Assembly (NCBI GenBank): GCA_003240755.1
Contig: QFNF01000019.1
Location: 1 to 47,275, forward strand
Reading direction: 5' to 3'
DNA: 47,275 nucleotides
Source of the DNA: Sphingomonas hengshuiensis
Lineage (GTDB): Bacteria > Pseudomonadota > Alphaproteobacteria > Sphingomonadales > Sphingomonadaceae
Below the pieces are notes generated by a model, which saw nothing but the letters and a program-made list of their open reading frames with translations, searched no databases and was not told the origin of the DNA. Position 1 is the stretch's first letter. The number at the start of each line of letters is the position of its first letter. A program made the position numbers and the translations under genes. Shown piece after piece: positions 34,787 to 46,328 of this stretch.

Positions 34787-36310
34787 ATGCGGGCCGTGCC
34801 CGCTTTACTCGCCCTGCTCGCCGGCCTGACTTCGGCCCTCGGTTTCGCGCCGCTCGAATGGTGGCCGGTGACGCTCGCCGCATTGGCGCTGTGGTTGTGG
34901 GTCGTACACCGCGCGCCGACGCTGCGGGCCGCACTCTGGCGCTCATGGCTGTTCGGCGTCGCGCACTTTACCGTCGGCAACAACTGGATCCAGCACGCCT
35001 TCGACTTTCAGGACCGGATGCCCCCGGCGCTCGGCTATGTCGCGGTGGTCGGCCTCGCGCTCTACCTCGCCATCTATCCCATGCTCGCGGGCGGGATCGC
35101 GTGGAAGCTGGGCCGGCGCAGCGAACGCCCCGATCTTGCCTATGTCGCGGTCGCCGCCGCCGCATGGATCGCGACCGAATATCTGCGTGCGGTGGTCTTT
35201 ACCGGCTATGCGTGGAACCCGATCGGCGTGATCTGGGTACCGACGCCGCTGCGTGGCATCGCCACCGTCACCGGCACCTATGCATTGTCGGGGCTGACGG
35301 TACTGCTCAGCGCCGCATTGCTGCTCCCCCGAGCGACCATCCGCGCGGGCGTGGCGGTCGCGCTGGCGCTGCTGATGCTCGTTCCCGACCCGGCGCCGAA
35401 GCCCGTGACCGTCGCCGCCACGGCTCCCCGCGTTCGCGTCGTCCAGCCGAACTTCCCGCAGGAGGCGGTGCGCAGCCCCGGCTATGACGAACGGCTGCTC
35501 GACAGGCAGATCGAGTTGTCGGGCACCCCGGGCCCCGCCCCGCGCCTCGTCGTCTGGCCCGAAGGCACCGTCAACTTCTATCTCGAGGACGGCTATCCGT
35601 TCGACTGGTATCAGGCATCGCCTTCGCTGATGCGCGCTCGCATCGCCAGCGTGCTGGGCCCGCGCGACGTGGCGCTGGTCGGCGGGACCGCGCTGAACTT
35701 CGGACGCGACCGGCAATTGCAGGGGGCGGGCAATTCGGTGTTCGCGCTGACCCCCGACACCCGTATCATCGGCCGCTACGACAAGGCGCATCTGGTGCCC
35801 GGCGGCGAATATCTGCCGATGCGTTCGATCCTCCAGCCGCTGGGCCTGTCGCGCCTCGTCATGGGCGATATCGATTTCGCTCCCGGCCCCGGCCCCGCCG
35901 CGATCACCCTGCCCGGCTACGGTTCGGTCGGCATGCAGATCTGCTACGAGATCATCTTTTCGGGGCAGGTCGTCGATCGCGCGCATCGCCCGGCCGTATT
36001 GTTCAACCCGTCGAACGATGCGTGGTTCGGCACCTGGGGTCCGCCGCAGCATCTGGCGCAGGCCCGGCTGCGCGCGACCGAGGAGGGGCTGCCGATCCTG
36101 CGCGCCACCCCCACCGGCATTTCGGCGGTGATCGACGCCGCGGGCGCGCTGGTCGCGACCATTCCCGCGAACCGGGCCGACGCGATCGAGGTGCCGTTGC
36201 CCGCCCCCCATGCCCCGACCCTGTTCGCGCGGATCGGCAACTGGATGGCATTGCTGGCGATAGTTTTGCTGTCCGCCCTCGCGATTGCCATCCGCCGCCG
36301 CGCGCGCTAG
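34787..36310 (+). CDS. lnt: Apolipoprotein N-acyltransferase Lnt
   Basis: A 507-residue inner-membrane enzyme that adds the third acyl chain to lipoproteins. Several N-terminal helices precede the nitrilase-like periplasmic domain with the catalytic triad Glu259 (WPEGTVN), Lys333 (YDKAHLVPGGEYLP) and Cys386 (ICYEIIF), matching E. coli Glu267/Lys335/Cys387. FNPSNDAWFG and the C-terminal helix are present. The ATG at 34787 starts helix 1 directly; an ATG at 34700 with a better GGA-rich upstream sequence would add 29 Pro-rich residues. In the conserved order it should follow ybeX; here three genes intervene. Confidence 0.94.
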   Translation: MRAVPALLALLAGLTSALGFAPLEWWPVTLAALALWLWVVHRAPTLRAALWRSWLFGVAHFTVGNNWIQHAFDFQDRMPPALGYVAVVGLALYLAIYPMLAGGIAWKLGRRSERPDLAYVAVAAAAWIATEYLRAVVFTGYAWNPIGVIWVPTPLRGIATVTGTYALSGLTVLLSAALLLPRATIRAGVAVALALLMLVPDPAPKPVTVAATAPRVRVVQPNFPQEAVRSPGYDERLLDRQIELSGTPGPAPRLVVWPEGTVNFYLEDGYPFDWYQASPSLMRARIASVLGPRDVALVGGTALNFGRDRQLQGAGNSVFALTPDTRIIGRYDKAHLVPGGEYLPMRSILQPLGLSRLVMGDIDFAPGPGPAAITLPGYGSVGMQICYEIIFSGQVVDRAHRPAVLFNPSNDAWFGTWGPPQHLAQARLRATEEGLPILRATPTGISAVIDAAGALVATIPANRADAIEVPLPAPHAPTLFARIGNWMALLAIVLLSALAIAIRRRAR

Positions 36311-36316
36311 GGCACC

Positions 36317-36338
36317 GACATAAGGAAAGCTTTATATG
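36317..36338 (+). promoter_or_regulatory. Candidate SahR-type operator upstream of metK
   Basis: ATAAGG (36320-36325) and CTTTAT (36330-36335) form an imperfect inverted repeat around AAAG, inside a short AT-rich island 50 bases before metK. As I recall, SahR sites controlling SAM/SAH-cycle genes in Proteobacteria have similar ATAAAG...CTTTAT symmetry. No sahR gene is in the window, so the regulator is inferred. Confidence 0.4.
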
Positions 36339-36385
36339 CGGCATGGCAACGGCCGCGCGCTTTCCCTCTAGCCCAGAGGAAGTCC

Positions 36386-37597
<1,212 letters not shown>

Positions 37598-37625
37598 TGT
37601 CCTCTCGACCAGTCAACGGAATTTG

Positions 37626-37660
37626 CGGGAGGTTCGCCGATGGGCGGACCTCCCGTTTTC
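37626..37660 (+). terminator. Rho-independent terminator of metK
   Basis: A 13-bp stem (37626-37638 with 37643-37655, one T-G wobble) around the loop GATG is followed by TTTT at 37656-37659, 28 bases after the metK stop. Confidence 0.9.
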
Positions 37661-37679
37661 CTGTCCGCAGGGGGACAGG
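37660..37679. repeat. Second hairpin after metK
   Basis: CCTGTCC (37660-37666) and GGACAGG (37673-37679) pair around a six-base loop directly after the metK terminator. The rest of the 267-base gap to the PAP2 gene (37680-37864) shows no gene; it holds GC-rich sequence with short palindromic fragments only. Confidence 0.45.
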
Positions 37680-37864
37680 ATGGGGCATCGGCCCAAACGG
37701 CTTTGCCATCCTCGTTACGAGACCGCATCGGGATGACGGAATGTTCCCCGCATCGGCGTACCCCGCGATGCTTGCCGATGATCCGACCTCCTCCGCCTTT
37801 CCGCCGGCACGACGCTCCTGCCGCCGCGCAACCCTGCCGATATCGGGCCTGTCGACCTTGTCCG

Positions 37865-38440
37865 TTACTCCACCGCGGGCAGCACCCGCGCGACCACCGC
37901 CTCCGCGACCAGCCCGATCACCGCGCCTGCCACCACATCGATGGGGAAATGCGTGCCCCGCGGAATTTGAACGACCGCCACCGCCGCCGCCCCGGCATAG
38001 ACCGGCCGCGCCGCCCGGGGATATTCCCGCGCCACCGCCCGCGCCACCGCGACCGCCCCGGCGGTATGCCCCGAAGGAAAGGAGCTGTCCGACCACCCGT
38101 CGCGCCCGCCGGACGTCGGCCGATGGGCCTCGCGGGGCGCCGATACGATCGGTCGCGCCCGGTCGACATGGTGCTTGACGACCGTCTTGACGGCGGTCGC
38201 CAGCCCATGCGCGACCAGCATCCGCACCCCGGTCCGGGTCAGGCGGCGGTCGCCCGCCACCAGCCCGGCGGCGATCACCGACAGGTTGATCGCCACGGTC
38301 GGCGGCTGATCCGCCATCTCGCTCAGCCACCCCGCCGCCCTGACCAGCGGATTGTCCTCGAATGCGTCCGAAACCGCCTCGCCCGCCGCGATATCGGCAT
38401 CGACCACCCGCCCGGCTTCGGCCTTCGCCTGTTGCTGCAT
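37865..38440 (-). CDS. PAP2-family phosphatase
   Basis: A 191-residue phosphatidic-acid-phosphatase-2 fold membrane enzyme. All three phosphatase motifs are visible: KHHVDRARP (Lys89 to Pro97), PSGH at 122-125, and the third motif with Arg161, His164 and Asp168 in PRGTHFPIDVVAG. Four to five hydrophobic segments are present. Substrates could be lipid phosphates or undecaprenyl pyrophosphate. The ATG at 38440 is preferred; longer upstream in-frame sequence would be antisense to trmB. It diverges from trmB and converges on metK. Confidence 0.88.
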   Translation of the reverse strand: MQQQAKAEAGRVVDADIAAGEAVSDAFEDNPLVRAAGWLSEMADQPPTVAINLSVIAAGLVAGDRRLTRTGVRMLVAHGLATAVKTVVKHHVDRARPIVSAPREAHRPTSGGRDGWSDSSFPSGHTAGAVAVARAVAREYPRAARPVYAGAAAVAVVQIPRGTHFPIDVVAGAVIGLVAEAVVARVLPAVE

Positions 38441-38542
38441 GTCCACGACCGTTCCTTTCGCGCGACCGAACCCGCCGCCCGTGCAAAGGGTCCACGGCAA
38501 AGTGTTGCCGTTTGCGCGGCCTCCGCCTAATCCCGCGCGACA

Positions 38543-39223
38543 ATGAACGATCCCACTACCATCCGCCGCCTCTATGGCCGCCGGCAGGGCCACAAGCTGC
38601 GCCAGGGACAGGCCATGCTGGTCGAGGAACTGCTGCCACAGGTCTCCGTACCGGAAACCGGTCCGCTCGATTCCCGCACCCTGTTCGGCGATGATCGGCC
38701 CATCGAGGTCGAGATCGGCTTTGGCGCGGGCGAGCATCTAGCGGGACAGGCAACGGCGCGCCCGCACCACGGCTTCATCGGTTGCGAACCGTTCCTCAAC
38801 GGCGTGGTCGGTGCATTGAACCATATCCGCGACGGCGACCTCGCCAACGTCCGCCTGCATATGGGCGACGCCCTGGAGGTGATCGAACGCTTCCCCGACG
38901 CCGCGCTCGACCGTGTCTATCTGCTGCATCCCGACCCGTGGCCCAAGGCACGCCACGCCAAGCGGCGGATGATGAACCATGGTCCGATGGACCTGATCGC
39001 GGCAAAGCTGCGCCCGGGCGGCGAGTTCCGCCTCGGCACCGACGATCCGACCTATTGCCGCTGGGCGATGATGGTGATGGATCAGCGTCGCGATTTCGAC
39101 TGGCAGGCGCGTACCCCCGCCGATTTCCTGACCCGCCCCGCCGACTGGCCCGAAACCCGCTATGAACGCAAGGCGCGGCGGCAGGGACACGAGGTCTGGT
39201 ATTTCCGCTACATACGCACCTGA
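38543..39223 (+). CDS. trmB: tRNA (guanosine(46)-N7)-methyltransferase TrmB
   Basis: A 226-residue SAM-dependent methyltransferase forming m7G46 in the tRNA variable loop. The SAM motif I is EVEIGFGAGEHL (about 55-66); the family signature LLHPDPWPKARHAKRR (about 131-146) and GTDDPTYCRWAM are intact. The start (MNDPTTIRRLYGRRQGHKLR) fits family N-termini. In alphaproteobacteria trmB often sits next to metK; here the PAP2 gene is between them on the other strand. It converges on pncB, 3 bases apart. Confidence 0.95.
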   Translation: MNDPTTIRRLYGRRQGHKLRQGQAMLVEELLPQVSVPETGPLDSRTLFGDDRPIEVEIGFGAGEHLAGQATARPHHGFIGCEPFLNGVVGALNHIRDGDLANVRLHMGDALEVIERFPDAALDRVYLLHPDPWPKARHAKRRMMNHGPMDLIAAKLRPGGEFRLGTDDPTYCRWAMMVMDQRRDFDWQARTPADFLTRPADWPETRYERKARRQGHEVWYFRYIRT

Positions 39224-39226
39224 CCG

Positions 39227-40531
39227 CTATACCGCGACCGGACTCGCCACCCGGCCGCCGTCGCCGAAGATGCGCAGATAGCGGGCGATATCGGCGGGAT
39301 CGCCGGTCGCCTTTGCCGGGTTGTCCGACAGCTTGACCGCCGGGCGGCCGTTGGCGGCAACAACCTTGCAGACCAGCGAGATCGGCTCCAGCCCTGCCCC
39401 GCCCAGCGGATCGCAACCGCGAAAATCGTTGGTCAGGTTGGTGCCCCAGCCGAAGCTCATCCTGACCCGGCCATGGAAGTGGCGATAGGTGGCCAGGATG
39501 CTGTCGACGTCCATCCCGTCCGAAAAGATCAGCAGCCTGGACCGCGGATCGACGCCCTGTTCCCGCCACCAGCGCAGGATCTGCTCGCCGCCCTCGATCG
39601 GCGGCATGCTGTCCGGGCGAAAACCGGTCCAATCCGCCAGCCATGCAGGAGCGTTGCGCAGAAAGGCGGTGGTGCCGAACGCATCGGGCAGTGCGATCAG
39701 AAGGTTGCCGCCATAATGCCGCCGCCACTCCTCCAGCACGCGGTATGGCGCGGCGGCGATGCCGGCATCGTCGTCGGCCAGCGCCGCCTCCACCATGGGC
39801 AGTTCGTGTGCGTTGGTCCCGATCGCCTCCACCCCCGCCTGCATTGCCAGCAGCACGTTGGACGTGCCGACAAAGCGGTCGCCCAGCCCCTCCTGCAATG
39901 CCTCGACGCACCAGCGCTGCCACAGGAACCCATGCCGCCGCCGCGTGCCGAAGTCGGACAGCACCAGATCGGGCAGCGTGCGCAACCGCTCCACCTTGTC
40001 CCACAACCGCGCCTTTGCCCGCGCATAGGTCACGTCGAGCGCGAAGCGGCCATGGTCGCGCAATGCCGAGCGCGCGCGCAGTTCGTTCAGGATCGTCAGC
40101 GCGGGGATTTCCCATAGCGACGTCTCCGCCCACGGCCCGTCGAAGCGCAGTTCGTACTGGCCGTCGCGCACCGACAGGTCGTATTCGGGCAGGCGAAAGT
40201 CACTCAGCCAGTCGATGAAGCCTGGCGCGAACATCCGTTCGACCCCATAGAAGCTGTTGCCCGCCAGCCAGATCAGTTCCTGTTTCGAAAAGCCGATGGT
40301 GCGGGCGTGATCGAGCTGCGCGCGCAGTTCGCCTTCGTCGATCACCTCGGCCAGCCGGACCGACCTGCTGCGGTTGATGACGGCAAAGGTCGCGCGGACG
40401 TCCGGATGCACGTCGCGGATCATCTGCACCATCAGCAGCTTGTAGAAATCGGTATCGAGCAGGCTGCGCACCACCGGATCGAGCCGCCAGCCATGGTTCC
40501 ACACCCGGGTCGCGATATCGGTCATCACCAT
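39227..40531 (-). CDS. pncB: Nicotinate phosphoribosyltransferase PncB
   Basis: A 434-residue NAD-salvage enzyme that makes nicotinate mononucleotide from nicotinate and PRPP with ATP hydrolysis. The N-terminal [11 protein letters not shown], the segment [24 protein letters not shown] that carries the autophosphorylated His, and [34 protein letters not shown] near the C-terminus are all diagnostic. It diverges from the response-regulator gene; the 187-base intergenic region contains a pair of CATATGC boxes. Confidence 0.95.
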   Translation of the reverse strand: MVMTDIATRVWNHGWRLDPVVRSLLDTDFYKLLMVQMIRDVHPDVRATFAVINRSRSVRLAEVIDEGELRAQLDHARTIGFSKQELIWLAGNSFYGVERMFAPGFIDWLSDFRLPEYDLSVRDGQYELRFDGPWAETSLWEIPALTILNELRARSALRDHGRFALDVTYARAKARLWDKVERLRTLPDLVLSDFGTRRRHGFLWQRWCVEALQEGLGDRFVGTSNVLLAMQAGVEAIGTNAHELPMVEAALADDDAGIAAAPYRVLEEWRRHYGGNLLIALPDAFGTTAFLRNAPAWLADWTGFRPDSMPPIEGGEQILRWWREQGVDPRSRLLIFSDGMDVDSILATYRHFHGRVRMSFGWGTNLTNDFRGCDPLGGAGLEPISLVCKVVAANGRPAVKLSDNPAKATGDPADIARYLRIFGDGGRVASPVAV

Positions 40532-40606
40532 CGGTCAGCCTTTCGGAAGCAGGACCCTGAACGACCGCCCCGGTATCGCCGCCGCCCTGCATAGATTTCT
40601 ATGGCG

Positions 40607-40663
40607 CATATGCAAGGCAACGGGTCGATCTGTCCGGATACGCGCTGGGATTGCGCCATATGC
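40607..40663. promoter_or_regulatory. Paired CATATGC boxes in the pncB / response-regulator intergenic region
   Basis: GCGCATATGCAAG (CATATGC at 40607-40613) and GCGCCATATGCTTG (CATATGC at 40657-40663) share the core and flanking GCG, 50 bases apart, close to five helical turns. They lie between divergent pncB and the LuxR-type regulator, so they may be binding sites for that regulator or another protein. Confidence 0.4.
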
Positions 40664-40718
40664 TTGTGATAGGTGCCGACGATCCTTACGGAGCGTATAT
40701 CGGAACAAGGGTTCGTTG

Positions 40719-41348
<630 letters not shown>

Positions 41349-41358
41349 GGCACGCTCC

Positions 41359-44300
41359 TCACGACCCCCGCGCCATCGCCCCGCGCGCGGCATCGATCAC
41401 CCTCTCCGCCGACTGATCGACCCGGCCGATGATCGCCGGATCGGGCGTCGCGCCATCGGCGATATTCTGCACCGCGCGCAACGCATCGACCAGATCGGCT
41501 GCGCCGATGCTGGCGGCGGCGCCCTGCAGCGCATGCGCCTCGCGCCGGGCCAGGCCGATTTGGCCGTGCGCCAGCAAGACCCGCAACCGCGCGGGCACGC
41601 GTCCGGCATCGTCGATCAGCAGTTGCAGCAACGTATCGCGCTGTTCGCTCCCCAGTGCCTCGGTCAGCGCACGAACGCGGTCGGGATCGATCGCGGCGCG
41701 CAAGGCAGGCAGCGGGGCCGCACGGGGCAGGTCCTGAACGACCTTGTCCAGCAGCGCGCCCAGCCGGACCATATCGACCGGCTTGGCCAGCACCCCATCC
41801 ATCCCCGCCTGGACGATTTCCGCGCGGGTCTCGCCCGACTGGTCGGCGGTGATCGCATGGATCGGTACGGTGGCCCCCGCGCCGCCCCATGCGCGGATCG
41901 CGCGTGCCGCCGCGATCCCGTCCATGACCGGCATCTGCACGTCCATCAGCACCAGATCGACCGGATTGCCGGCGGGCGCGGTCACATATTCGACCGCCCG
42001 CGCCCCGTTTTCGACGGTCGCGACCCGGTGGCCCAGCCGACGGACAATCTCGGCGATCAGATAGCGGTTGGTGTCATTGTCCTCGGCGACCAGCACGGTC
42101 GCGACCGGCACCGGTTCCGGCGCGGGGCCGGCGTCCGGCCGGGAGGACGCCGGCAGCGCCGCATCCGCATCGGCCGCACTGGCGACCGGCAGCGGAAGGT
42201 CGAACCAGAAACGTGATCCGCTCCCCGGACGGCTGACGACATGGATCGTACCGTGCATCGATTCGACCAGCATCCGGCTGATGCTGAGGCCCAGCCCCGT
42301 GCCACCATAGCTGCGTGTCGTCGACGCATCGGCCTGCACGAACGGTTCGAAGATCGCGTCCAGCCGGTCGCCGCGGATACCGACGCCGGTATCGGCCACT
42401 TCGAAACGCCACAATTCCCCGCCCTCGCGGCTGGCGGCGATGCGGATCGATCCGGTGCGGGTGAACTTCACCGCATTGCCGACCAGATTGGTGAGCACCC
42501 GCTGCAGCCGCGCCGGGTCGCCGATGACGCGTCCCGATGGCGCATCGAGTTCGAGCGTCAGGTCGTGACGACGTGCCTCGGCGGCGAACAGGCCGATCAC
42601 GGTTTCCAGCAGCGACCTTGGTTCGAACGCGATCGCCTCGGGACTGCCATGCCCGCCTTCCAGCTTGGAAAAGGTCAGCACGTCGTCGACGATGTGCGAC
42701 AGCGTCCGCCCGGCCTTTTCGAGCGAATCGAGATGCCGCATCCGCTCGGTCCGGTCGGGCGTATCGCGCAATAGCTGGACCGCGGCGAGGATCGAGGTGA
42801 GCGGGGTCCGGATCTCGTGGCTGATCGTGGCGGTGAACGTCGCCTTGGCGGCCAGCGCGCGTTCGGCCTCCTCACGCGCGGCGCGCAGGTCGGTCATCGC
42901 CGCCACCTGTTCGGTAATGTCCTGCATCACGCCGAACAGGCTGACGATCCCCGCGCCCGGCGCCGATTCTGCCCGCCCGCGTGATCGAACCCAGCGCACC
43001 GTGCCGTCCCGGCGCACGATCCGCGCATCGAATTCGAACACGCCGCCCGAGGCGATGACCGCGTTCAGCCGTTCGCGGACCACCGCCCGGTCATCGGCGT
43101 GGTAATAATCGATCGCGTCGGCGATCCGCGGCTCTTCGCCATCCATTATGCCGTGAATGCGGAACACTTCGGACGACCAGAACAACCGCCAGTTGGCAAG
43201 GTCCAGCCGCCAGTGGCCGATCCCGGCGGCACTTTCCGCCATACCGAGCAACCGCTGCTGCTCCTGCAGCTTGTCGATCGACACGATCGCCGCGGTCTCG
43301 GCCTCGCGACGGGTGGCGATGTCACGGATCGATCCGATCATTTCCGGCTGGTCGCCGCCCTCGCCCACCAGCCGGAATGCCCCCTCCAGCCACAGATAAT
43401 GCCCCTCGCTGTGGCGCATCCGGTATCGGAACACGACCCCGCCACCGTCCGGCGTCAACGCCTCCAGACAACCGCGCACCCGGTCGCGGTCGTTGGGATG
43501 GATCGACTGATACGGGCTCTTCCCGACCAGTTGATCGGGTCGATAGCCGAACAGTCGTTCGGCGGCAGGCGAGACATAACGGTGCAGCCCGTCCATGCCC
43601 AACCGCACGATCAGGTCGGTCGAATGGTCGGTCAGCAACCGCAACTGTCGTTCGTTGTCGCGGATTTCCTTCAGCGCCAGCGACTGTTCGTACAGCAGCG
43701 CCGCGACGGTGAACGCGGCGAGCGTGAAGATCGCGCAGAACAGTTGCAGCAGCAAGGTACGGTCGGACAAATGCGGCAGGGTGGCGGCGATCGGACCGGT
43801 CCCGCGCATCGTGCAAACCAATGCCACGCCACTCACCGTCAGCGTCGCCGCCGCCGCCCCGGCGAACCGGTACAGCAGCGCGGCGAACACGCCGCATGGC
43901 ATGAGCAGGAACAGCATGGGATATCTGTCCCATGCGAAGATCAGTCCGGTGAACAGCGCGGTCAGCACGATCACGATGACGATCGCCGGCGACAGCAGCC
44001 CGATTTCCTCCGACAGCGCCCGGCGGGTCGCCTTCAGCGCGGGCAGCAGCACGATCATCCCCATCGCGCCGGCTGCAAACCAGCCGACAAACGCATCGAG
44101 GGGCACGGCATCGGCGAAGATCAAACGCGCGATGCCGAACATCGCCGTACCAGCCAGAGCCCCGGCGATCGAAATGCCGACCACGGTGAAATAACCGCGC
44201 AACAGGCGCGGATCGGGCCGGGCGATGCGCAGCAGGCTCGCGACGATCGTCGTCTGGATGGTATCGACCAGGAGATACCCCCCCGTCTCCAGATCGATCG

Positions 44301-44583
44301 TTCCCATCACCGGGACGGCCGCCGCGATACCGCCCGCTGTAACCCCCAGCAGCAATGGCCAGACGCGCGGCGGATAGCGGACCAGTGTCGCGACGGCGAT
44401 CGGCGTGGCGGGCCAGATCGGCGCGACATCCCCGAAGAACGGTTTCGACCAGAGGGTCAGCGCCGTGACCGCACAGATGACGGCCCCATAGCCGAGCAGG
44501 AACGCCGCCATCCGCAGCCACGGATGCGAACCCGCCGGCTGCCCGTTCACCATGGCAGGCAAGGTTCCCGATCCGTCGGCCAT
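41359..44583 (-). CDS. MASE1 hybrid histidine kinase with PAS, receiver and HPt domains
   Basis: A 1074-residue membrane hybrid sensor kinase. Domains in order: MASE1 membrane sensor (about 20-305, eight or more helices), PAS 1 (about 315-435), PAS 2 (about 445-570), HisKA with His589 (ISHEIRTPL), HATPase (about 695-815 with DTGVGI and GGTGLGLSIS), receiver with Asp881 (LVLMDVQMPVMDG), and a C-terminal HPt with His1017 (EAHALQGAAASIG; Gln replaces the frequent Lys). The layout supports a full His-Asp-His relay that needs an external response regulator, probably the convergent LuxR-type gene. The signal sensed is unknown. Confidence 0.93.
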   Translation of the reverse strand: MADGSGTLPAMVNGQPAGSHPWLRMAAFLLGYGAVICAVTALTLWSKPFFGDVAPIWPATPIAVATLVRYPPRVWPLLLGVTAGGIAAAVPVMGTIDLETGGYLLVDTIQTTIVASLLRIARPDPRLLRGYFTVVGISIAGALAGTAMFGIARLIFADAVPLDAFVGWFAAGAMGMIVLLPALKATRRALSEEIGLLSPAIVIVIVLTALFTGLIFAWDRYPMLFLLMPCGVFAALLYRFAGAAAATLTVSGVALVCTMRGTGPIAATLPHLSDRTLLLQLFCAIFTLAAFTVAALLYEQSLALKEIRDNERQLRLLTDHSTDLIVRLGMDGLHRYVSPAAERLFGYRPDQLVGKSPYQSIHPNDRDRVRGCLEALTPDGGGVVFRYRMRHSEGHYLWLEGAFRLVGEGGDQPEMIGSIRDIATRREAETAAIVSIDKLQEQQRLLGMAESAAGIGHWRLDLANWRLFWSSEVFRIHGIMDGEEPRIADAIDYYHADDRAVVRERLNAVIASGGVFEFDARIVRRDGTVRWVRSRGRAESAPGAGIVSLFGVMQDITEQVAAMTDLRAAREEAERALAAKATFTATISHEIRTPLTSILAAVQLLRDTPDRTERMRHLDSLEKAGRTLSHIVDDVLTFSKLEGGHGSPEAIAFEPRSLLETVIGLFAAEARRHDLTLELDAPSGRVIGDPARLQRVLTNLVGNAVKFTRTGSIRIAASREGGELWRFEVADTGVGIRGDRLDAIFEPFVQADASTTRSYGGTGLGLSISRMLVESMHGTIHVVSRPGSGSRFWFDLPLPVASAADADAALPASSRPDAGPAPEPVPVATVLVAEDNDTNRYLIAEIVRRLGHRVATVENGARAVEYVTAPAGNPVDLVLMDVQMPVMDGIAAARAIRAWGGAGATVPIHAITADQSGETRAEIVQAGMDGVLAKPVDMVRLGALLDKVVQDLPRAAPLPALRAAIDPDRVRALTEALGSEQRDTLLQLLIDDAGRVPARLRVLLAHGQIGLARREAHALQGAAASIGAADLVDALRAVQNIADGATPDPAIIGRVDQSAERVIDAARGAMARGS

Positions 44584-44647
44584 GCCCGATCGTCCGCTGG
44601 ATGAAACGATCGATCGCGCGGGACGGGATGCTGCCGGGCCGGGGGAA

Positions 44648-45748
44648 TCATTCGTCGTCCGGCCCCGGCTCCGGCGCCGGACGATGGCCGCTCCTCGCCC
44701 ATCGGGCCGCGAGCAGGCGACCAGCCAGGGCCGGCAGGCCGGGCCGCAGGAACAGCCAGTCGCGGATCGCGGGACCGGGTGTTGCGCCGATCATCCGCTT
44801 ATACCCGCTATCGCCCGCGCCCCAATCGACCCGGTCGATCCCGTCGCTCAGCCCGCGCACCAGATTGCGATAATAGAGCAGCTTGCCCGGCGAATGCCTG
44901 GCGAAGCGCGTATCGTAGCTGTTGGCGATCGCATATTTGAGCGTGCCGGCGTTCAGGTCGAACGAAAAGGCGGCGGGTTCGCCGTCCATCCGCAGCACCG
45001 CGGCCCACATCATGTCCGCCAGCGCCGGATCGCGCGCCACCGACCGCCAGAAACGGCCATGGCCGGTGTCGGTGAACTTGGCGTCGCCGCCATCGGTCCG
45101 TGCGGCGATCCAACTGGCCGCCTCGATCGCTGCCAGTCCGTCGAACACCGCATCGGTCCACCCGCCGCCATGGACGAACGACCAGTCCGGTTCACCCAGC
45201 GTAGCAAGATGCTTCTCGCCGTAGCGGTTCTTGCGCAACGTGGAGTTGCGCGGCCAGCCGCCCTCCGCGCGCAGTGCCGCCATGTCGAGCAGATAGCTGT
45301 CGGCGATGAACCGGGGCAGCGCACGCCACCCCGCCGCCGCCGCCGCCGGCAGCAGACCGACGAGCAGCGGATCGTCATCATAGACCGGTCCCAGCCGGAA
45401 CCCGCGCACCGCCTGCGCCGCCTCCGCCAGCAGCGCGGCGAAATCCTGATGGTCGGCGGTTTCCGCCGCCGGGCCACTCCGAAACGGCCAATAGCATCCC
45501 GGCACCTGCCCCAGACCGAACAGCGCCGGCCCCAGCCCGATCAACGGCAGCGCGATCGTCGCGTATCCATCGCGTTCGACCAGCATGGTGCGCGGCACCC
45601 CGCCATAGCTTTCGATCGCGGCGGCGAACCATTGGCGGCGCAGAAAGCCATGCGTGTCCGCCGCCGCGACCGCCACGGCGTCGATCGCATCGGGCAGGCC
45701 GTCGACGATACGTGCCAGGGGGCGGGAAACGGGTGCGATCACATGCAT
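44648..45748 (-). CDS. GNAT/FemAB-like N-acetyltransferase (CelD-BcsL-type)
   Basis: A 366-residue soluble protein with the two-lobed GNAT layout seen in CelD/BcsL and FemAB-like acyltransferases. The conserved-looking core is SYLLDMAALRAEGGWPRNSTLRKNRYGEK in the middle and YAIANSYDTRFARHSPGKLLYYR near the end, the latter typical of the acyl-CoA-binding half. The N-terminal 60 residues are variable. Such proteins act in exopolysaccharide or peptidoglycan-related acylation, but no such genes are beside it. It is downstream of nothing on its strand; the kinase gene starts 65 bases beyond its stop. Confidence 0.72.
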   Translation of the reverse strand: MHVIAPVSRPLARIVDGLPDAIDAVAVAAADTHGFLRRQWFAAAIESYGGVPRTMLVERDGYATIALPLIGLGPALFGLGQVPGCYWPFRSGPAAETADHQDFAALLAEAAQAVRGFRLGPVYDDDPLLVGLLPAAAAAGWRALPRFIADSYLLDMAALRAEGGWPRNSTLRKNRYGEKHLATLGEPDWSFVHGGGWTDAVFDGLAAIEAASWIAARTDGGDAKFTDTGHGRFWRSVARDPALADMMWAAVLRMDGEPAAFSFDLNAGTLKYAIANSYDTRFARHSPGKLLYYRNLVRGLSDGIDRVDWGAGDSGYKRMIGATPGPAIRDWLFLRPGLPALAGRLLAARWARSGHRPAPEPGPDDE

Positions 45749-45866
45749 GCCACTGCCCTTGCCACGAACCGATTACGATACGGTAGCGATATGGAGGTAC
45801 GAATCGAACGGTGTCGGGCCTGTTCGCGGCCTTGTCCCGATCCGGCCTGCACGGCATACCGCGCGG

Positions 45867-46328
45867 GTGGAATTCGAACCTGTCCTTTCGACCGTAGCCA
45901 AGACGATCCAGACCGCGATCGCACCCGTGTTCCTGCTGGCCGGGATCGGCGCCATCCTGAACGTCATGGTCGGCCGCCTCGCGCGGATCGTCGACCGGGC
46001 GCGCGACCTCGAAAAGCTGCACCCGAGCTCGACCGGCCCGGAACATGATCGCCATGTGTTCGAGCTGCGGCTGCTCGACCGGCGCATCCGGATCATCAAC
46101 AATGCGGTGTTCCTGGTCGTACTGTCGGCGGTGGCCAACTGTACCGTCGTCGCGATGCTGTTCATCGCCGAACTGCTCGATCTGGGGTTGGGCAAGGCGG
46201 TGGCGATCTGCTTCATCCTGTCGATGCTGCTGCTGATCGGCGGGCTGGTATGGTTTCTGTTCGAGGTGCGGCTGTCGGTCTATGCCATCCGGGTGCGCGC
46301 CGAATTGCTGGAGCGCGAGCGGGCGTGA
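45867..46328 (+). CDS. DUF2721 family membrane protein
   Basis: A 153-residue protein with three hydrophobic segments (about 16-36, 78-100, 105-130) and the family pattern TIQTAIAPVFLLAGIGAILNVMVGRLARIVDRARDLE near the N-terminus. Function is unknown. A GTG start at 45867 (MEFEPVLSTVAK) is proposed because no ATG lies near the conserved block and longer reading frames run through non-coding sequence. The next gene's GTG overlaps its stop codon (GTGA), indicating coupling. Confidence 0.82.
   Translation: MEFEPVLSTVAKTIQTAIAPVFLLAGIGAILNVMVGRLARIVDRARDLEKLHPSSTGPEHDRHVFELRLLDRRIRIINNAVFLVVLSAVANCTVVAMLFIAELLDLGLGKAVAICFILSMLLLIGGLVWFLFEVRLSVYAIRVRAELLERERA

Noticed and set aside
36311..36385. 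SAM riboswitch before metK
   Set aside because: The leader is only 75 bases and no SAM-I, SAM-II or SAM/SAH aptamer pairing was found; an operator-like inverted repeat explains the AT-rich part better.
37680..37864. Gene in the metK-PAP2 gap
   Set aside because: Frames there are short, Pro/Arg-rich and antisense-like; no ribosome-binding site or domain.
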